From JBBITI01 sp963735055 (lineage in GTDB: Bacteria > Chloroflexota > Dehalococcoidia > Dehalococcoidales > UBA2162), in the NCBI GenBank assembly GCA_963735055.1, contig CAVTJN010000007.1, positions 62,001 through 126,000 on the forward strand: a stretch of 64,000 nt of DNA, read 5' to 3'. The position numbers were made by a program, and so were the translations under genes. The notes beneath the pieces were generated by a model. The model searched no databases. It was not told the origin of the DNA and saw nothing but the letters and a program-made list of their open reading frames with translations. This document shows positions 20,934 to 30,249 of this stretch, one piece after another; position 1 is the first letter of the stretch; every line of letters starts with the position of its first letter.

Positions 20934-21218
20934 AAATGTATCCTCGCCTCGGATACGAGGCTAAAACCCCGAATTGCCGGTGGCCGGCCCGGTGACCTCG
21001 ACTGCATAGTACAATAGTAAGGGTGACCGTCCCGCAATACCAGATCAACTATCCTGTTGTATCCTCAACTATCCTCCCGAGTTTGCCGGCGGACCATCGC
21101 CGGACGCTTAATTCGCGGGCCTTCGACAGCTGAAACACCGCTGGGGTGGCTGGGCGTTGGAATTGTTGGTCGATTCGCAGCGACTTATTGATGCTCCAGC
21201 TATCGTTCTGGTCTGATC
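20934..21218. other. Gene-free stretch before the tRNA remnant
   Basis: No coding region with a plausible start or homology is visible. It contains two copies of AACTATCCT in tandem-like spacing (21046-21075) and leads into a tRNA-like 3' end. Confidence 0.3.
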
Positions 21219-21246
21219 TCGGGTTCGAATCCTGAGTGGCTGGCCA
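21219..21246 (+). tRNA. tRNA 3'-end remnant (T-arm plus acceptor strand and CCA)
   Basis: A canonical T-arm is present: 5-bp stem TCGGG/CCTGA around the seven-base loop TTCGAAT, followed by GTGGCTG, a discriminator G and an encoded CCA. No complementary 5' acceptor strand (CAGCCAC) or D-arm is found in the 60-90 bases upstream, so this is not a complete tRNA gene. Such 3' halves are typical attachment-site remnants left by integrases. Confidence 0.4.
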
Positions 21247-21283
21247 TTATCAAATACGAGTACGGAATCCTTCCTGAGTGGCC
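21234..21283 (+). repeat. 50-bp direct repeat, copy A
   Basis: Starts GAGTGGCTGGCCATTATC and ends TTCCTGAGTGGCC. Identical over all 50 bases to 25480-25529. Copy A overlaps the end of the tRNA remnant. The two copies bracket about 4.2 kb holding proS, a secreted protein and the MATE exporter. Confidence 0.8.
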
Positions 21284-21413
21284 TGGCACCAACATGTTCA
21301 GGTTTCCATCGGCTTCTTCCCTGGAGTTGATTCTGCAGGCCGTTCGCTTCGTCGCCGGGTTATGAGCAGTGCTCAGGCCTTGAGGCGGCGTCACTTGGCG
21401 TTTGTAGGCGGGA

Positions 21414-22859
21414 TCAATACGCTCTGGCGAAGTACACTTTCTTTTTCGCGGGTTTGCCGCAGACGACGCAGGTTCCGTTGCCTTCAGGCTGGTCGATAGG
21501 GATGTTGCGGGTGGTGGCCTTGGTGTCTTCCTTGACCTTGGCCTCGCATTCCTTGCTCTCGCACCACCACGAGAACGCCCAGCCATCGGCCACGACGGAT
21601 TTTAGCTCCTCGTAGTCTCTTGGGATCGTGGATGTTCGCGTCTCGGAATTCGGTGGCGCGCTTGAGGAGCGCGTCCTGAATCTCGACGAGCAGCCCGCTC
21701 ACCGTCGATGCGAGATTTGTCTGAGGGACGAAGGATTTGCCCTCCCGTCCCGGGATGTCTCGCCGAGCCAGCGCGACCGATCGCTTTTCCACATCCTTCG
21801 GACCGATCTCCAGTCGCAGGGCACGCCGCGCATTTCCCAGTCGTTGAACTTGAATCCCGAGGCTGACGTTGTCCCGGTCGTCCACCTTGACGCGGATGCC
21901 CGCGGCTTTAAGTTCCGCGAAGACGCGGTCAGCCACTTCCATCACCTTGCTCTTCTCCGTGTCGTTCTTGAAGATGGGTACGATGACGACCTGGATGGGC
22001 GCGAGGCGGGGAGGCAGGATCAGTCCCTGATCGTCGCCGTGCGTCATGATGATGGCGCCGATGATGCGGGTGGAAAGACCCCACGAGGTGGTCTCGCAAT
22101 ACTGGAGTACGTTGTTCTTGTCCAGATACTGGATGTCGAAAGCCTTGGCAAAATTCTGTCCGAAGTAATGCGAGGTGGCGGATTGCAGAGCGCGCTTGTC
22201 CTGCATCATCGCCTTCGATGGAGGTGGTGATCTGCGCGCCCAGCGAATCGTTCCGTCTCGCTCTTGTAGCCTTTGAGGACGGGAAGTGGCGGCTTCGTTG
22301 GTGGCAAAGTCGGCGTAGACATCCAGCATGCGATACATCTCTTCTATGGCCTCCTCGGCGCTGGCGTGCGCGGTGTGACCTTCCTGCCAGTAGAACTCAG
22401 CCGTGCGCAGGAAAAGTTTGGTGCGCAGTTCCCAACGCAGCACCGATGCCCCACTGGTTGATCAGTACGGGCAGGTCGCGCCACGATTTGATCCACTTGG
22501 AATACATGTACCCGATGATGGTCTCGGAGGTAGGACGTACCACCAAGGCTTCTTCGAGTTTCTCGCCGCCGCCGTGCGTGACTACGGCCAGTTCGGGCGC
22601 AGAAGCCTTCCACGTGTTCCTTCTCCTTTTCAAAGAACGACATGGGAATAAGCATGGGGAATGCCGCGTTGACATGACCGGTCTCCTTGAAGCGTTTGTC
22701 GAGCGCGGCGGTGATGTTTTCCCAGAGCGCCCAGCCGTAGGGCTGCACGACCATGCAGCCGCGCACGGGGGCGTAGTCGGCCAGTTCAGCTTTCAGTACC
22801 AGTTGGTTGTACCATTCCGCGAAATTTTCCGCGCGGGTGGGGAGTTTTTCTTCAGCCAT
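21414..22859 (-). CDS. proS: Prolyl-tRNA synthetase, archaeal/eukaryote-like (type 3), frameshifted
   Basis: Charges tRNA-Pro. The length of 481 codons matches the short type-3 ProRS that lacks the bacterial editing insert. From ATG 22859: EEKLPTRAENFAEWYNQLV, then the class II motif-1 region and MVVQPYGWALWENI. After an indel near 22590 comes the motif-2 neighbourhood (VVRPTSETIIGYMY, SKWIKSWRDLPVLINQW). After another near 22440 follows LRWELRTKLFLRTAEFYWQEGHTAHA, and later GLSTRIIGAIIMTHGDDQGLI (motif 3). The extreme C-terminus, reached after a last indel near 21530, is a zinc-site tail with CVVCGKPAKKKVYFARAY, diagnostic of type 3. Further indels occur near 22220-22270. Confidence 0.85.
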
Positions 22860-23190
22860 TTTTCTCTCTCGAACTTGCCAGCGACCTAGGACAGTGTATG
22901 GCCGCCACGCGGCCATGTCAATCCAAGACGGGGCGGCCGAACGGGCCAGCCGGTCACGAAATAGTAGAAGGTGAATCACGTTCGGCTGATCGCAGTGAAG
23001 GCCAGCGAGCTCCGCCTCCAATCGGAGCCTACTGGTTGAACATGGGGACTTGATGGTATCGCCTACTGCACTTCGAACGGCAGGTCCATACCGATGAGAA
23101 CCTGGGACAGTTGACTGACCTGCCCCCCAAAGGGTGTACCATCCCCCGAATGAGCGCCTCGAGCAAACCCTCTCCGTTGGTGTTCGGGGG
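22860..23190. other. Gene-free stretch upstream of proS
   Basis: Holds the proS promoter region and a perfect 7-bp hairpin TGGCCGC-CAC-GCGGCCA near 22903-22919. I see no coding region. Confidence 0.35.
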
Positions 23191-23282
23191 AAGGCCCCGG
23201 TCACCCGTCGTGTTGCTTGGGGTGTGAGGAGACTAATTGCCGCAAAGCCGGAATGAGCAGTTTCTTCTCAAACAGGAGTTCG
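23191..23282 (+). repeat. 92-bp dispersed repeat, copy 1
   Basis: Runs from CCCCGGTCACCCGTCGTG to AAACAGGAGTTCG. It matches 25377-25468 with only about eight scattered differences. It is non-coding or a gene fragment; on the minus strand both copies read LIPALRQLVSSHPRQ-like peptide. Confidence 0.75.
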
Positions 23283-23292
23283 GTTTGCTATG

Positions 23293-23813
23293 TTAGGCGC
23301 GAGGAACCTGAGTGGTTAATGTCCCGTCCGATCCGACGGGCACCTCATCGTTAAAATATGAGAGTCCCGGAGGCTCTTTCGTCCATATGATCGATAAAGC
23401 CGCTGAAGGGTTGAAACCCACGATACGCCCCGAAATTGACCCTCCTGGTACAAGGGCAATATCCTGCTCAGTGCGACGGCCTTTCACCACATTAACAGAC
23501 ACGGGTTCCTCAGAGAAAAGGGAGTGGTCCGCGGCTGCAGCCACCATGGAGTAAAGGCGAGCGGGGGCATTTCTGATGACATAGCTTCCGTTGCCTCTTG
23601 TTACTCCGGGATGTGCCGGGTCTCCCCAGTGACGATTGGGTTGGGGTCGAGCAACACTATCACATCCCTTTCTACTATCGTTCCATCAGGCCCGAAAATA
23701 CGACCTGATATCGAGCCCAATTGAGCTCGACTGCCTATCGCAAAGCCCGCAGGAATTAGGATGGATAGCAGAACCATCGCGACAGCCCCGTTCCTCGATC
23801 TTGTACCGGGCAT
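23293..23813 (-). CDS. Secreted protein with carboxypeptidase-regulatory-like (CNA-B-like) repeats, frameshifted
   Basis: The N-terminus MPGTRSRNGAVAMVLLSILIPAGFAIGS is a Sec signal peptide. Then two short beta-sandwich repeats: QLGSISGRIFGPDGTIVERDVIVLLDP and, after a one-base indel near 23605, NGSYVIRNAPARLYSMVAAAADH and LVPGGSISGRIVGF. The G-S-I-S-G-R-I motif occurs twice, as in carboxypeptidase regulatory-like domains of surface proteins. About 173 residues; the partner and function are unknown. It ends right beside dispersed repeat copy 1. Confidence 0.55.
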
Positions 23814-23941
23814 TATCTACTGACAGGACCCGGCTCTCCTTGAGGCGCTCTTCCCTGAGACTGCAATTGAGGGTACGATGAAGGCAGCGCCGTTGGCAGC
23901 ACCGGAATATATGGTAGATCGGGCCATGGGCTGACGAGGAT

Positions 23942-25336
23942 ATGCAGAACTATACCGAACTCCTGGGTACCGCACCGCTGGGCAGGTTACTTGTGAGACT
24001 AAGCGTGCCGGGCATGGCGGCAACGGTATCGACGAGCCTCTACAACATCGTCAATACTATCTGGGTTACCAGAATAGGTTACGAGGCTATCGCCGCCCTG
24101 ACGATAGTGATGCCGTTCCAGATACTCACATATGCCATTGGGGGCGGCACGGGTATCGGCATGGCGGCGTTGGTCTCCCGGCGCTTCGGCGAGAAGAACC
24201 CCGACTCCGCGAATCACGCTGCCGGGCAGATCTTCTTTGTCAGTGCCGTCTGGGGACTTCTGTTCATACTGGTGGCGGCTGTCCTAGCCGATGACATTCT
24301 GCCCGTCCTCGGAGCCAGGCCGGACATTCTTGACTACAGCAAGCAGTACCTGGTGATTACCGCCTTCGGGTCTCCGCAGATGATCTTCTCGCTGGTGACG
24401 GCAAGCCTTATCCGCGGCTCTGGCGACGCAGTGAAACCGATGATCATGATGATCTCGTCCACGGTGATGAATATCGTTCTGGACCCGCTGCTGATATTTG
24501 GCATCGGCCCTTTCCCGACGATGGGGGTTGCCGGCGCGGCGCTGGGGACCGTTATTTCTCAAACATTAGGCGCTTCACTGGGCCTGTATTACTTTCTAGC
24601 AGGCAAGACGGCTTACCGTATCAAACTCACTCACCTGCGACCGGATATGTCCATCTTGAAGAGCATATACCACGTCGGCGCCCCAACTATGATTTCGCAA
24701 TTGATGGAAAGTCTGGTCTTCATGCTCTTCAACAGAGTGGTATCGTCTTATGGTTCGTTGACGATCGCTACCATCGGTATCGTCATGCGCATTTCAGACT
24801 TCGCTTTTATGCCGGTGATGGGTGTCGCCAACGGGATGCTGCCCATCGTCGGCTACAATTTCGGCGCGCGCAACTATACACGCCTGTGGCATGGGGTCAA
24901 GCTGGCGTCGGCGGGAATCATGATCTTCCTCACCGTTGTCACCGTATTCATGCTGGTTTTCGCTCCGCAGATTGTCAGTATTTTCAGCCGGGACCCGGCG
25001 TTGTCAACAGAGGCGATACCGGTAATGCGCATCATGCTGTCCGGGATGGTCTTCGTGGGGCCGACGATCGTCTTCATCACGGCGTTTCAGGGACTGTCCA
25101 AAGGGACACTCGCCCTGTTTCTGTCGCTTCTGCGCCAGTTCCTGATCTTCATACCGCTCCTCTTCCTCTTCCGGTACCTGTTTGGCCTTTACGGCGTCTG
25201 GTGGTCGATGCCAGCCTCGGATACACTTAGTTTTGCGCTGACACTGGTGTTCATCTTGCGAGAATACAGGAAGGAACGAAGAACGATGAGCAGGATAGTT
25301 GCCCCTGGCGAGACTCATGCGCTTACGGAAGACTAG
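23942..25336 (+). CDS. MATE-family multidrug/cation antiporter
   Basis: 464 residues with about twelve hydrophobic helices arranged as two similar bundles. The N-terminal half contains TLSVPG-like LVRLSVPGMAATVSTSLYNIVNTIW and GGGTGIGMAALVSRRFG, the second half GAPTMISQLMESLVFMLFNRVV and MRISDFAFMPVMGVANGMLPIVGYNFGA. These are standard MATE signatures of the MepA/DinF branch. It is expected to export cationic compounds using a Na+ or H+ gradient. Intact, monocistronic, with no adjacent regulator. Confidence 0.88.
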   Translation: MQNYTELLGTAPLGRLLVRLSVPGMAATVSTSLYNIVNTIWVTRIGYEAIAALTIVMPFQILTYAIGGGTGIGMAALVSRRFGEKNPDSANHAAGQIFFVSAVWGLLFILVAAVLADDILPVLGARPDILDYSKQYLVITAFGSPQMIFSLVTASLIRGSGDAVKPMIMMISSTVMNIVLDPLLIFGIGPFPTMGVAGAALGTVISQTLGASLGLYYFLAGKTAYRIKLTHLRPDMSILKSIYHVGAPTMISQLMESLVFMLFNRVVSSYGSLTIATIGIVMRISDFAFMPVMGVANGMLPIVGYNFGARNYTRLWHGVKLASAGIMIFLTVVTVFMLVFAPQIVSIFSRDPALSTEAIPVMRIMLSGMVFVGPTIVFITAFQGLSKGTLALFLSLLRQFLIFIPLLFLFRYLFGLYGVWWSMPASDTLSFALTLVFILREYRKERRTMSRIVAPGETHALTED

Positions 25337-25376
25337 GTCAAGCCGCCACACGGTTGTTTCAGGTAGCGTTCGCAGG

Positions 25377-25468
25377 AAGACCCCGGTCACCCGTCGTGCT
25401 GCCTGGGGTGCGAGGAGACCAATTGCCGCAAAGCCGGAATGAGCAGTTTGTTTTCAAACAGGAGTTCG
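25377..25468 (+). repeat. 92-bp dispersed repeat, copy 2
   Basis: Near-copy of 23191-23282, immediately followed by copy B of the 50-bp direct repeat. Confidence 0.75.
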
Positions 25469-25479
25469 TAAACCTTCCC

Positions 25480-25529
25480 GAGTGGCTGGCCATTATCAAA
25501 TACGAGTACGGAATCCTTCCTGAGTGGCC
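25480..25529 (+). repeat. 50-bp direct repeat, copy B
   Basis: Identical to 21234-21283. Within it the short unit CGAGTGGC / TGAGTGGC recurs at both ends. It lies between the MATE gene and hicA. Confidence 0.8.
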
Positions 25530-25535
25530 GGCCTT

Positions 25536-25767
25536 TTATAGGATATGTCTGTTGTGAACAAGAAGCGTCTTGCGCGTTGTTGGCTTCGACGTTGCAGGCC
25601 GGGTCCCTTCGGGCAGATCGCCAGGATGGCGGGATGGTAGTCCGAGCTTTTGTGATGTGATTGTACCAGATTTCGTGGCTGCCCTTCGCCTGTCGGTCGA
25701 AAACGAAGCCGGCTTGCCTCAGTTTGCGAATCACCTCGTCGGCGCTGTGACCCGCCAGCCTGCCCAT
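25536..25767 (-). CDS. hicA: HicA-like mRNA interferase toxin (one indel)
   Basis: Ribonuclease toxin with a dsRNA-binding-like fold. The N-terminal part reads HSADEVIRKLRQAGFVFDRQAKGSHEIW, which contains the GSH motif with the catalytic His. Reading HPGDLPEGT, canonical for HicA, requires one base shift near 25636; the frame then ends at TAA 25536-25538. The usual 'LRAILKQAG' helix after EGT is absent, so the C-terminus is atypical and the toxin may be inactive. The ATG overlaps the hicB stop, showing the hicB-hicA order. Confidence 0.65.
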
Positions 25768-26021
25768 CAGGACACGGCCACCGGAATACGGACATCCACT
25801 CCCGCGACTGCCCCATTCCCCAGAGCCGGAGGAAGCGGGTCCCCATGCTCCCGATATGATTCCACCAGCTTGCGGGCAACGTCCTGAGCAATCTCCAGGG
25901 TCTCAGCGATTGTTCGTCCTTGCGCCACAAGACCCGGCAGATCGTCGCTTGTCGCCAGGTAGCCCCCCTCGGCGAGCTCTTCGAGCCGAATCGGAAGCAA
26001 CACTTCTTTCACGCCATACAC
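25767..26021 (-). CDS. hicB: HicB-like antitoxin
   Basis: About 84 residues with the partial-RNase-H HicB fold: IRLEELAEGGYLATSDDLPGLVAQGRTIAETLEIAQDVARKLV. The 'GGY-AT--DLPG-V--G-T--E' pattern is diagnostic. No C-terminal HTH or ribbon-helix-helix is present, so DNA binding is not obvious. It neutralises HicA and precedes it with a 1-base overlap, so the pair is translationally coupled. GTG starts at 26021 or 26012. Confidence 0.75.
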   Translation of the reverse strand: MYGVKEVLLPIRLEELAEGGYLATSDDLPGLVAQGRTIAETLEIAQDVARKLVESYREHGDPLPPALGNGAVAGVDVRIPVAVS

Positions 26022-26589
26022 CTCTTTGAGCTTATTCTACTACAGCCATGCGCGGCGGCGATTACCGCGACGGAAGCGTTCCCGGCGAGCCATGGCTGTC
26101 TTAATCCACTCACCCCCAGCAGATAGGTGTTGGTTGGAAGACATCGAAGAGGTTGAACGAGGCACCAGGGTTGGTATCCCGGTCATCGTTGGCGGTCGGT
26201 CACTGACAGTCGCACTATTCTCGGATACGGAAACAACATTGCAGCGAGCGCCGCTCCAATGAATCGGGTCAGCAACATCGTTTTCACAAGACACCTCAGA
26301 TGTGAACGCGGGCGCTTGCTCCGAGATGGCTTCTTTTCAGATGCCGCACCTGATACCATCGCGGCGAGTCTGGTTCAATGAGTACTTTGGAATCCCCCCA
26401 AGTGGAGCCCGAACGATCAAGCCCCGATCATTAGCACGAAACGTCAAATTGGAGCCTTTCAAGAAATGGCACAAATTCGTAACTATTCGCCGGTAGGCTT
26501 TATGACAACTTGATGGAAACCTTGATAGGATTGAATTTCACGATCGAGGGCAGTCTGATTTGAGCCTGAGTGTATGAGAGGAGGGAGTC
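26022..26589. other. Gene-free or degenerate stretch
   Basis: No convincing gene is visible. Short open frames exist on both strands but have neither ribosome sites nor recognisable motifs. It carries the promoter of hicBA and of the small protein at 26590. Confidence 0.35.
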
Positions 26590-26778
26590 ATGCCTTACCG
26601 CATCGAATTCCAAAAAGACCACAAGAATTCGAAGGGAGAGCCGGCTCCCTGGGTAATTATCAACGAAGACCGGAACCAGGCAGTCGGCAGTTCGGCCACA
26701 AAGGAGACCGCCGAAGCCAGCGTACGGGCCCGCCTGGCTGGCGAACACGGCGGGTTCGCCAAGAAAAGGGCCGGCTGA
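26590..26778 (+). CDS. Small conserved-looking protein
   Basis: 62 residues behind a strong ribosome site (GAGGAGGGAGTC). The sequence MPYRIEFQKDHKNSKGEPAPW continues with VIINEDRNQAVGSSATKETAEASVRARL and a basic tail. The alternation suggests a three-strand beta sheet followed by a helix. No Cys and no membrane segment. Function unknown. Confidence 0.5.
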   Translation: MPYRIEFQKDHKNSKGEPAPWVIINEDRNQAVGSSATKETAEASVRARLAGEHGGFAKKRAG

Positions 26779-26850
26779 CTGCGGTGCAGAGGGATGGTAT
26801 GATGCCCGTGTCGCGGTCAGGCCACCCGGCAACGCGTCCAGCCGGACCCA

Positions 26851-27324
26851 TCAGTCACCGGCGTTGATTCCGTCCAACAGCGCCAGCACCTTCTCATTCG
26901 GAGGGATATCACTCGGCAAGTCGGCATAGTGCATCAAACGGATTCGGCCCTCTTTGTCAATTACCGCCAGAGAGGGCAGGCGGCCGCCCCTGAGAAGTTT
27001 GAACTGCTGGCCGTATAGCTTGCCGATCTCATGTTTGGGGTCGGGTATTCCGGTAAACGGCATCTGGTGTTCGTGCCACCAGGCGGCAAACGCCCTGGCG
27101 TCTTCCGGCCCTATGGCGATCACTTCAGTGCTTCGGGCGACGAACTGCTGATAGTCCCGGCGCAACTGCGCCATGTGCCGGCGGCAATACGGTCAGAAGA
27201 AGCCGCGATTGAAGACCAGGACCACGTTCTTCTTTCCCCGGTAGTCGGCAAGGCGGACCGCCCGTCCCTCGCTGTCCGTGGCCGTGAAATCAGGCGCCGC
27301 CGGGTTTTGGTTTTCGTCTATCAT
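26851..27324 (-). CDS. Seleno-peroxiredoxin-like protein (AhpC/TSA fold, in-frame UGA as Sec)
   Basis: Thioredoxin-fold peroxidase. The ATG at 27324 gives MIDENQNPAAPDFTATDSEG, then LADYRGKKNVVLVFNRGFF, then TGA (27193-27195), then PYCRRHMAQLRRDY in the same frame to the stop at 26851. In AhpC/TSA redoxins this position is the first Cys of W-C-P-x-C, so the codon aligns with the catalytic Cys and the protein reads F-F-U-P-Y-C. Total 157 residues, normal length. Downstream parts (VIAIGPEDARAFAAWW, GIPDPKHEIGKLYGQQ, LPSLAVIDKEGRIRLMHYA) are standard for the family. A hairpin with loop AGTT follows the UGA. It lies 52 bp downstream of a thioredoxin-reductase-like gene on the same strand. A conventional caller would split it in two. 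Confidence 0.85.
27157..27192 (-). promoter_or_regulatory. Putative bacterial SECIS hairpin of the seleno-peroxiredoxin
   Basis: On the coding strand a perfect 5-bp stem GGCGC/GCGCC closes the tetraloop AGTT, 25-29 nt after the UGA, and is enclosed by CCGGC/GCCGG. The loop has G at its second position, as the bacterial SECIS model requires. Confidence 0.6.
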
Positions 27325-27376
27325 GGAATCCCTGGCTTCTCTCCAACCATTGAGCAGTGATGACCGTCGAGAACGA

Positions 27377-28291
27377 CTAAACCGGGAGCCGGCGCAAGTA
27401 GCGGTGAGCCTGCAGCGCCGCCTTGGCCCCTTCGCCGGCGGCGATGACAATCTGTTTCTCGGGTACATTGGTTACGTCACCGGCGGCAAAGAGACCGGGT
27501 ATCTCCGTTTCGCAGGAGCAACTGACCGGCACTTCCCCAACGGGGTTCAGTTTGACCAGGTCCTTGACCATATCGGAATTGGGCACGAGCCCGATTTCGA
27601 TGAACACACCGGTAACGTCCAGTTGCCGGCGTTCTCCGGTCTTGAGGGCCTTTATCACGATGCCCTGCACCGCATCTTTGCCCAGGATCTTTTCCGTCTG
27701 CTGCTCCGTGTAGATGGTCAAATTCCCGGCACCCGACAGCTTCTGGATCATGATCGGGTCGCCGGTGAGCGGCGTGACCGACACCATATCGACGTGTTGC
27801 GCGATCTTGACCATGTCGAGGGCGGCTTCGATGGCCGAATTTCCGCCGCCGATGACGGCCACCTTTTGATCCGCGAAAACAGGGCCGTCGCAGATGGAGC
27901 AATACGTTACGCCGAGTCCCGTCAACTCGGTTTCGCCTTCAACATTTAACCTGCGCGGGCGCTTGCCGCTTGCCAGAATGACGGCTTTGCCCTGAAACAC
28001 ACTCCCCGCTTCCGGGACAACCTCAAAACCCCCCTCGATCTTCTTAACTTGCTTGACCTTGAGCCCGAGCTTCTGGTCGATGGGGAATTGATCGACCTGT
28101 TGCTGGAATTTCGAAATCAGCTCATCGCCCTCAATGAACTGGTAGCCCAGGTAGTTCTCCACGCCGTGGGTCCAGTTCACCTGCCCCCCGATATCGCTGG
28201 TGATGAGCAGCGTGTTCAGCAACTTGCGGGCGGCGTACACGGCGGCCGCCATGCCGGCCGGGCCGCCGCCGATAATGATCAGTTCGTACAA
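27377..28291 (-). CDS. Thioredoxin-reductase-like FAD/NAD(P)H disulfide reductase
   Basis: 304 residues from a TTG start behind GAGGAGG. An FAD-binding GGGPAGMAAAVYAARK is followed by the redox pair CSIC in VTYCSICDGPVF, the NAD(P) site VIGGGNSAIEAALDM, and the flavin-closing GLFAAGDVTNVPEKQIVIAAGEGA. CxxC spacing and overall length match low-molecular-weight TrxR / AhpF-C-domain proteins. It should reduce a thioredoxin-like or peroxiredoxin partner; the immediately downstream selenoprotein is the natural candidate. Divergent from the first selenoprotein paralog, with about 185 bp between the starts. Confidence 0.85.
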   Translation of the reverse strand: MYELIIIGGGPAGMAAAVYAARKLLNTLLITSDIGGQVNWTHGVENYLGYQFIEGDELISKFQQQVDQFPIDQKLGLKVKQVKKIEGGFEVVPEAGSVFQGKAVILASGKRPRRLNVEGETELTGLGVTYCSICDGPVFADQKVAVIGGGNSAIEAALDMVKIAQHVDMVSVTPLTGDPIMIQKLSGAGNLTIYTEQQTEKILGKDAVQGIVIKALKTGERRQLDVTGVFIEIGLVPNSDMVKDLVKLNPVGEVPVSCSCETEIPGLFAAGDVTNVPEKQIVIAAGEGAKAALQAHRYLRRLPV

Positions 28292-28476
28292 TGAAGACCT
28301 CCTCTTTCCCTGCCCAAGGCGGCGAATTGTGCCCCAGGCCGGTGCTTGCGGTCCCCGGAGTCTGACCGGCTCCTGACCCTGATTGTACTGCGCAGGGGCC
28401 ACACAAGTCAGGCCCGCCCGCTTGACACTTTTCGGCCAAACGGCTACATTGGCGGCTGAGTCTTAGGAGGATAAGA
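28292..28476. promoter_or_regulatory. Divergent promoter region, reductase / selenoprotein paralog 1
   Basis: It contains the start-side ribosome sites GAGGAGG (minus) and AGGAGGATAAG (plus). Promoters for both transcripts must lie here. No clear palindromic operator was found. Confidence 0.4.
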
Positions 28477-30249
28477 ATGGCAGCAACCGACCGAGTCTAC
28501 AAGTGTCTTAACCCAGTGGGAAATCAGCCGGCAGTCGATCTGTACCCCTTGGCGCCGCGCCTGGACAAGCTTGACGGCAAGACCATCCATCTCAGCATCT
28601 GCGGCGAGCAGGATATCTGGCATCCCCTTGAGAAACGGCTCAAGACCGACTATCCCAACGTCAACTGGACAGTCAAGAAGACTTACTTCATCACGCCCTT
28701 CGAACTGTCCGACGAAGAGCGGAAGACCACCGATGCGGTAATTCTGGGGGTTTGCTGGTGACACGGCGCTGTAAATAGGCAGTTGCCTTATCTGGCCGAC
28801 CTGGAACAAAGCGGGATCCCCACCGTTCTCCTGAGCTACACCGAGGAAAGGGAGAAGGTGAAGCACGATTCAACGTTATACGGCGTTCCCAGACTCCGCT
28901 TCATTGAGGCTTCGAGAAGCTCACTCGGGGGAGTGGAAGAGGCCAACAAAGTCATGGAACCCCTGCTCGAGGCGCTGACCCGGCCCTTGACCGATGAGGA
29001 GAAACAAACGGGCCGCTGGGCGCCCCAACAGCCGCGGATACTCTTCGAAGGTACGCTTCCCGAAGCCGAGGAATTTTATCAGCAGACCGAGAATATCCCG
29101 GGCATACTGAACGTCCCTTACTCGGTGTATACCGACGGCATGCCCATCGTCATTCCTACCGAAGAGCGGGTGGCGGCCATGCTTAAAGGTACCAGCCACA
29201 AACCGGATGAGGTAATCACCCTCCAGCGGGAGATCCAGATGCGCGGCGTGGGCAACATAGCGGATGGGTTCACGCGCAAGAAGGGTGACGTGGTCCAGTT
29301 TATGCCCATGTTCCGCACCGCCACGGTGGAACAGGTGGCGGTTAACGCGGTCATGGCCGGTTGTAAGCCGGAGTATTTCCCGGTGGTGCTGGCCATGGCC
29401 GAATCGGGCGGCGGCACCGGCGACGGCCGGGGGTGGGGGGGCGCCTTCATGGTCAGCGGCCCGATTTACAAAGAGATCGGTATGAACGTCAGCTACGGCC
29501 GGTTTGGCCCCGGAAACCCGGCAAACAAGAACCTCGGCCGCGTGGGCAGCCTGATGAACCGGAATCTGGGCGGCTACAAGGAAACGGTAACCGGGATCGG
29601 CGTCGGCATGAGCTACGGCAACCCGATCACCAACGGCGGCTTCATGATCGCCGAGTATGCGGAAGCGTTGCCGCCCGGCTGGAAGGGTCTCAACGAAGAA
29701 CTGGGCTTCAAGAAGGACGAGAGCGCCCTGATGACCTTCGCCCCGAGCCATTGGGGGTTAGGCCAGGAACACATGCCCGGTGTTTACCGGTCCCTGCAGC
29801 GGACCGGTCACGGCGCCATCGCCCGGTTCCTGGACGTGAAGGGCATACCGGGTCCACATAACTATCTCGACTATCTTACCAAGGACATGTGGGCCTGCCG
29901 GGACGGCGGTTTCACCCTGGTCCTGCCGCCGCAAATGGCCATGGACCTCTATGATTACGGTTTCAAGACCAAAGAAGCCGTTTACGAGTATCTGTGGAAG
30001 AAGAGCTTCGAGCCGATGAAGGAATTCCGGATGCGGGGCCGGTCCGACATTCTTACCAACGGCTGGACCGGAAAAGAGAAGCGGTCCGGCAAGTACTGGA
30101 AAGAATTGCCCGATGACTACATGGTCCCGGCCGGTGGCGATGATCCGAACCAGGACTATTGCATCATCGTGTGCGATGGACAGGAAACGGCCTGCGACCG
30201 GCTGGGGGGTGGACACGGGGTGGGGTTCAGCATCGACGTCTGGCGGTAG
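28477..30249 (+). CDS. UGSC-like selenoprotein paralog 1 (motif C-W-U-H-G-A)
   Basis: 590 residues if UGA 28759-28761 is read as Sec95. N-domain: DRVYKCLNPVGNQPAV, PRLDKLDGKTIHLSICGEQD, DAVILGVCW, then UGA, then HGAVNRQLPYLADLEQSGIP in the same frame. The layout (RLD-LDGKT, DAV--GV--U) aligns with UGSC-family (seleno)proteins, which resemble the Sec domain of glycine-reductase protein B; the usual U-G-S-C is U-H-G-A here, and a Cys sits two residues before Sec. C-domain: ILFEGTLPEAEEFYQ, DGMPIVIPTEERVAAMLKGT, ATVEQVAVNAVMAGCKPEYF, a Gly-rich GGGTGDGRG loop and a conserved FSIDVWR end. No signal peptide. Reaction unknown; a thiol/selenol redox or C-X chemistry role is inference. Intact apart from the UGA. 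Confidence 0.85.
28762..28797 (+). promoter_or_regulatory. Putative SECIS hairpin, paralog 1
   Basis: Stem AGGC/GCCT with apical loop AGTT lies 16 nt after the UGA, extended by TA/TA pairing around a bulge and by an outer GGC/GCC pair. The outer pairs differ from paralogs 2 and 3 while pairing is retained. Confidence 0.55.

Noticed and set aside
28759..28761. UGA read as Trp or Gly by a variant genetic code
   Set aside because: UGA ends many genes in this window in the normal way, and in the peroxiredoxin the codon aligns with a catalytic Cys, which fits Sec better.
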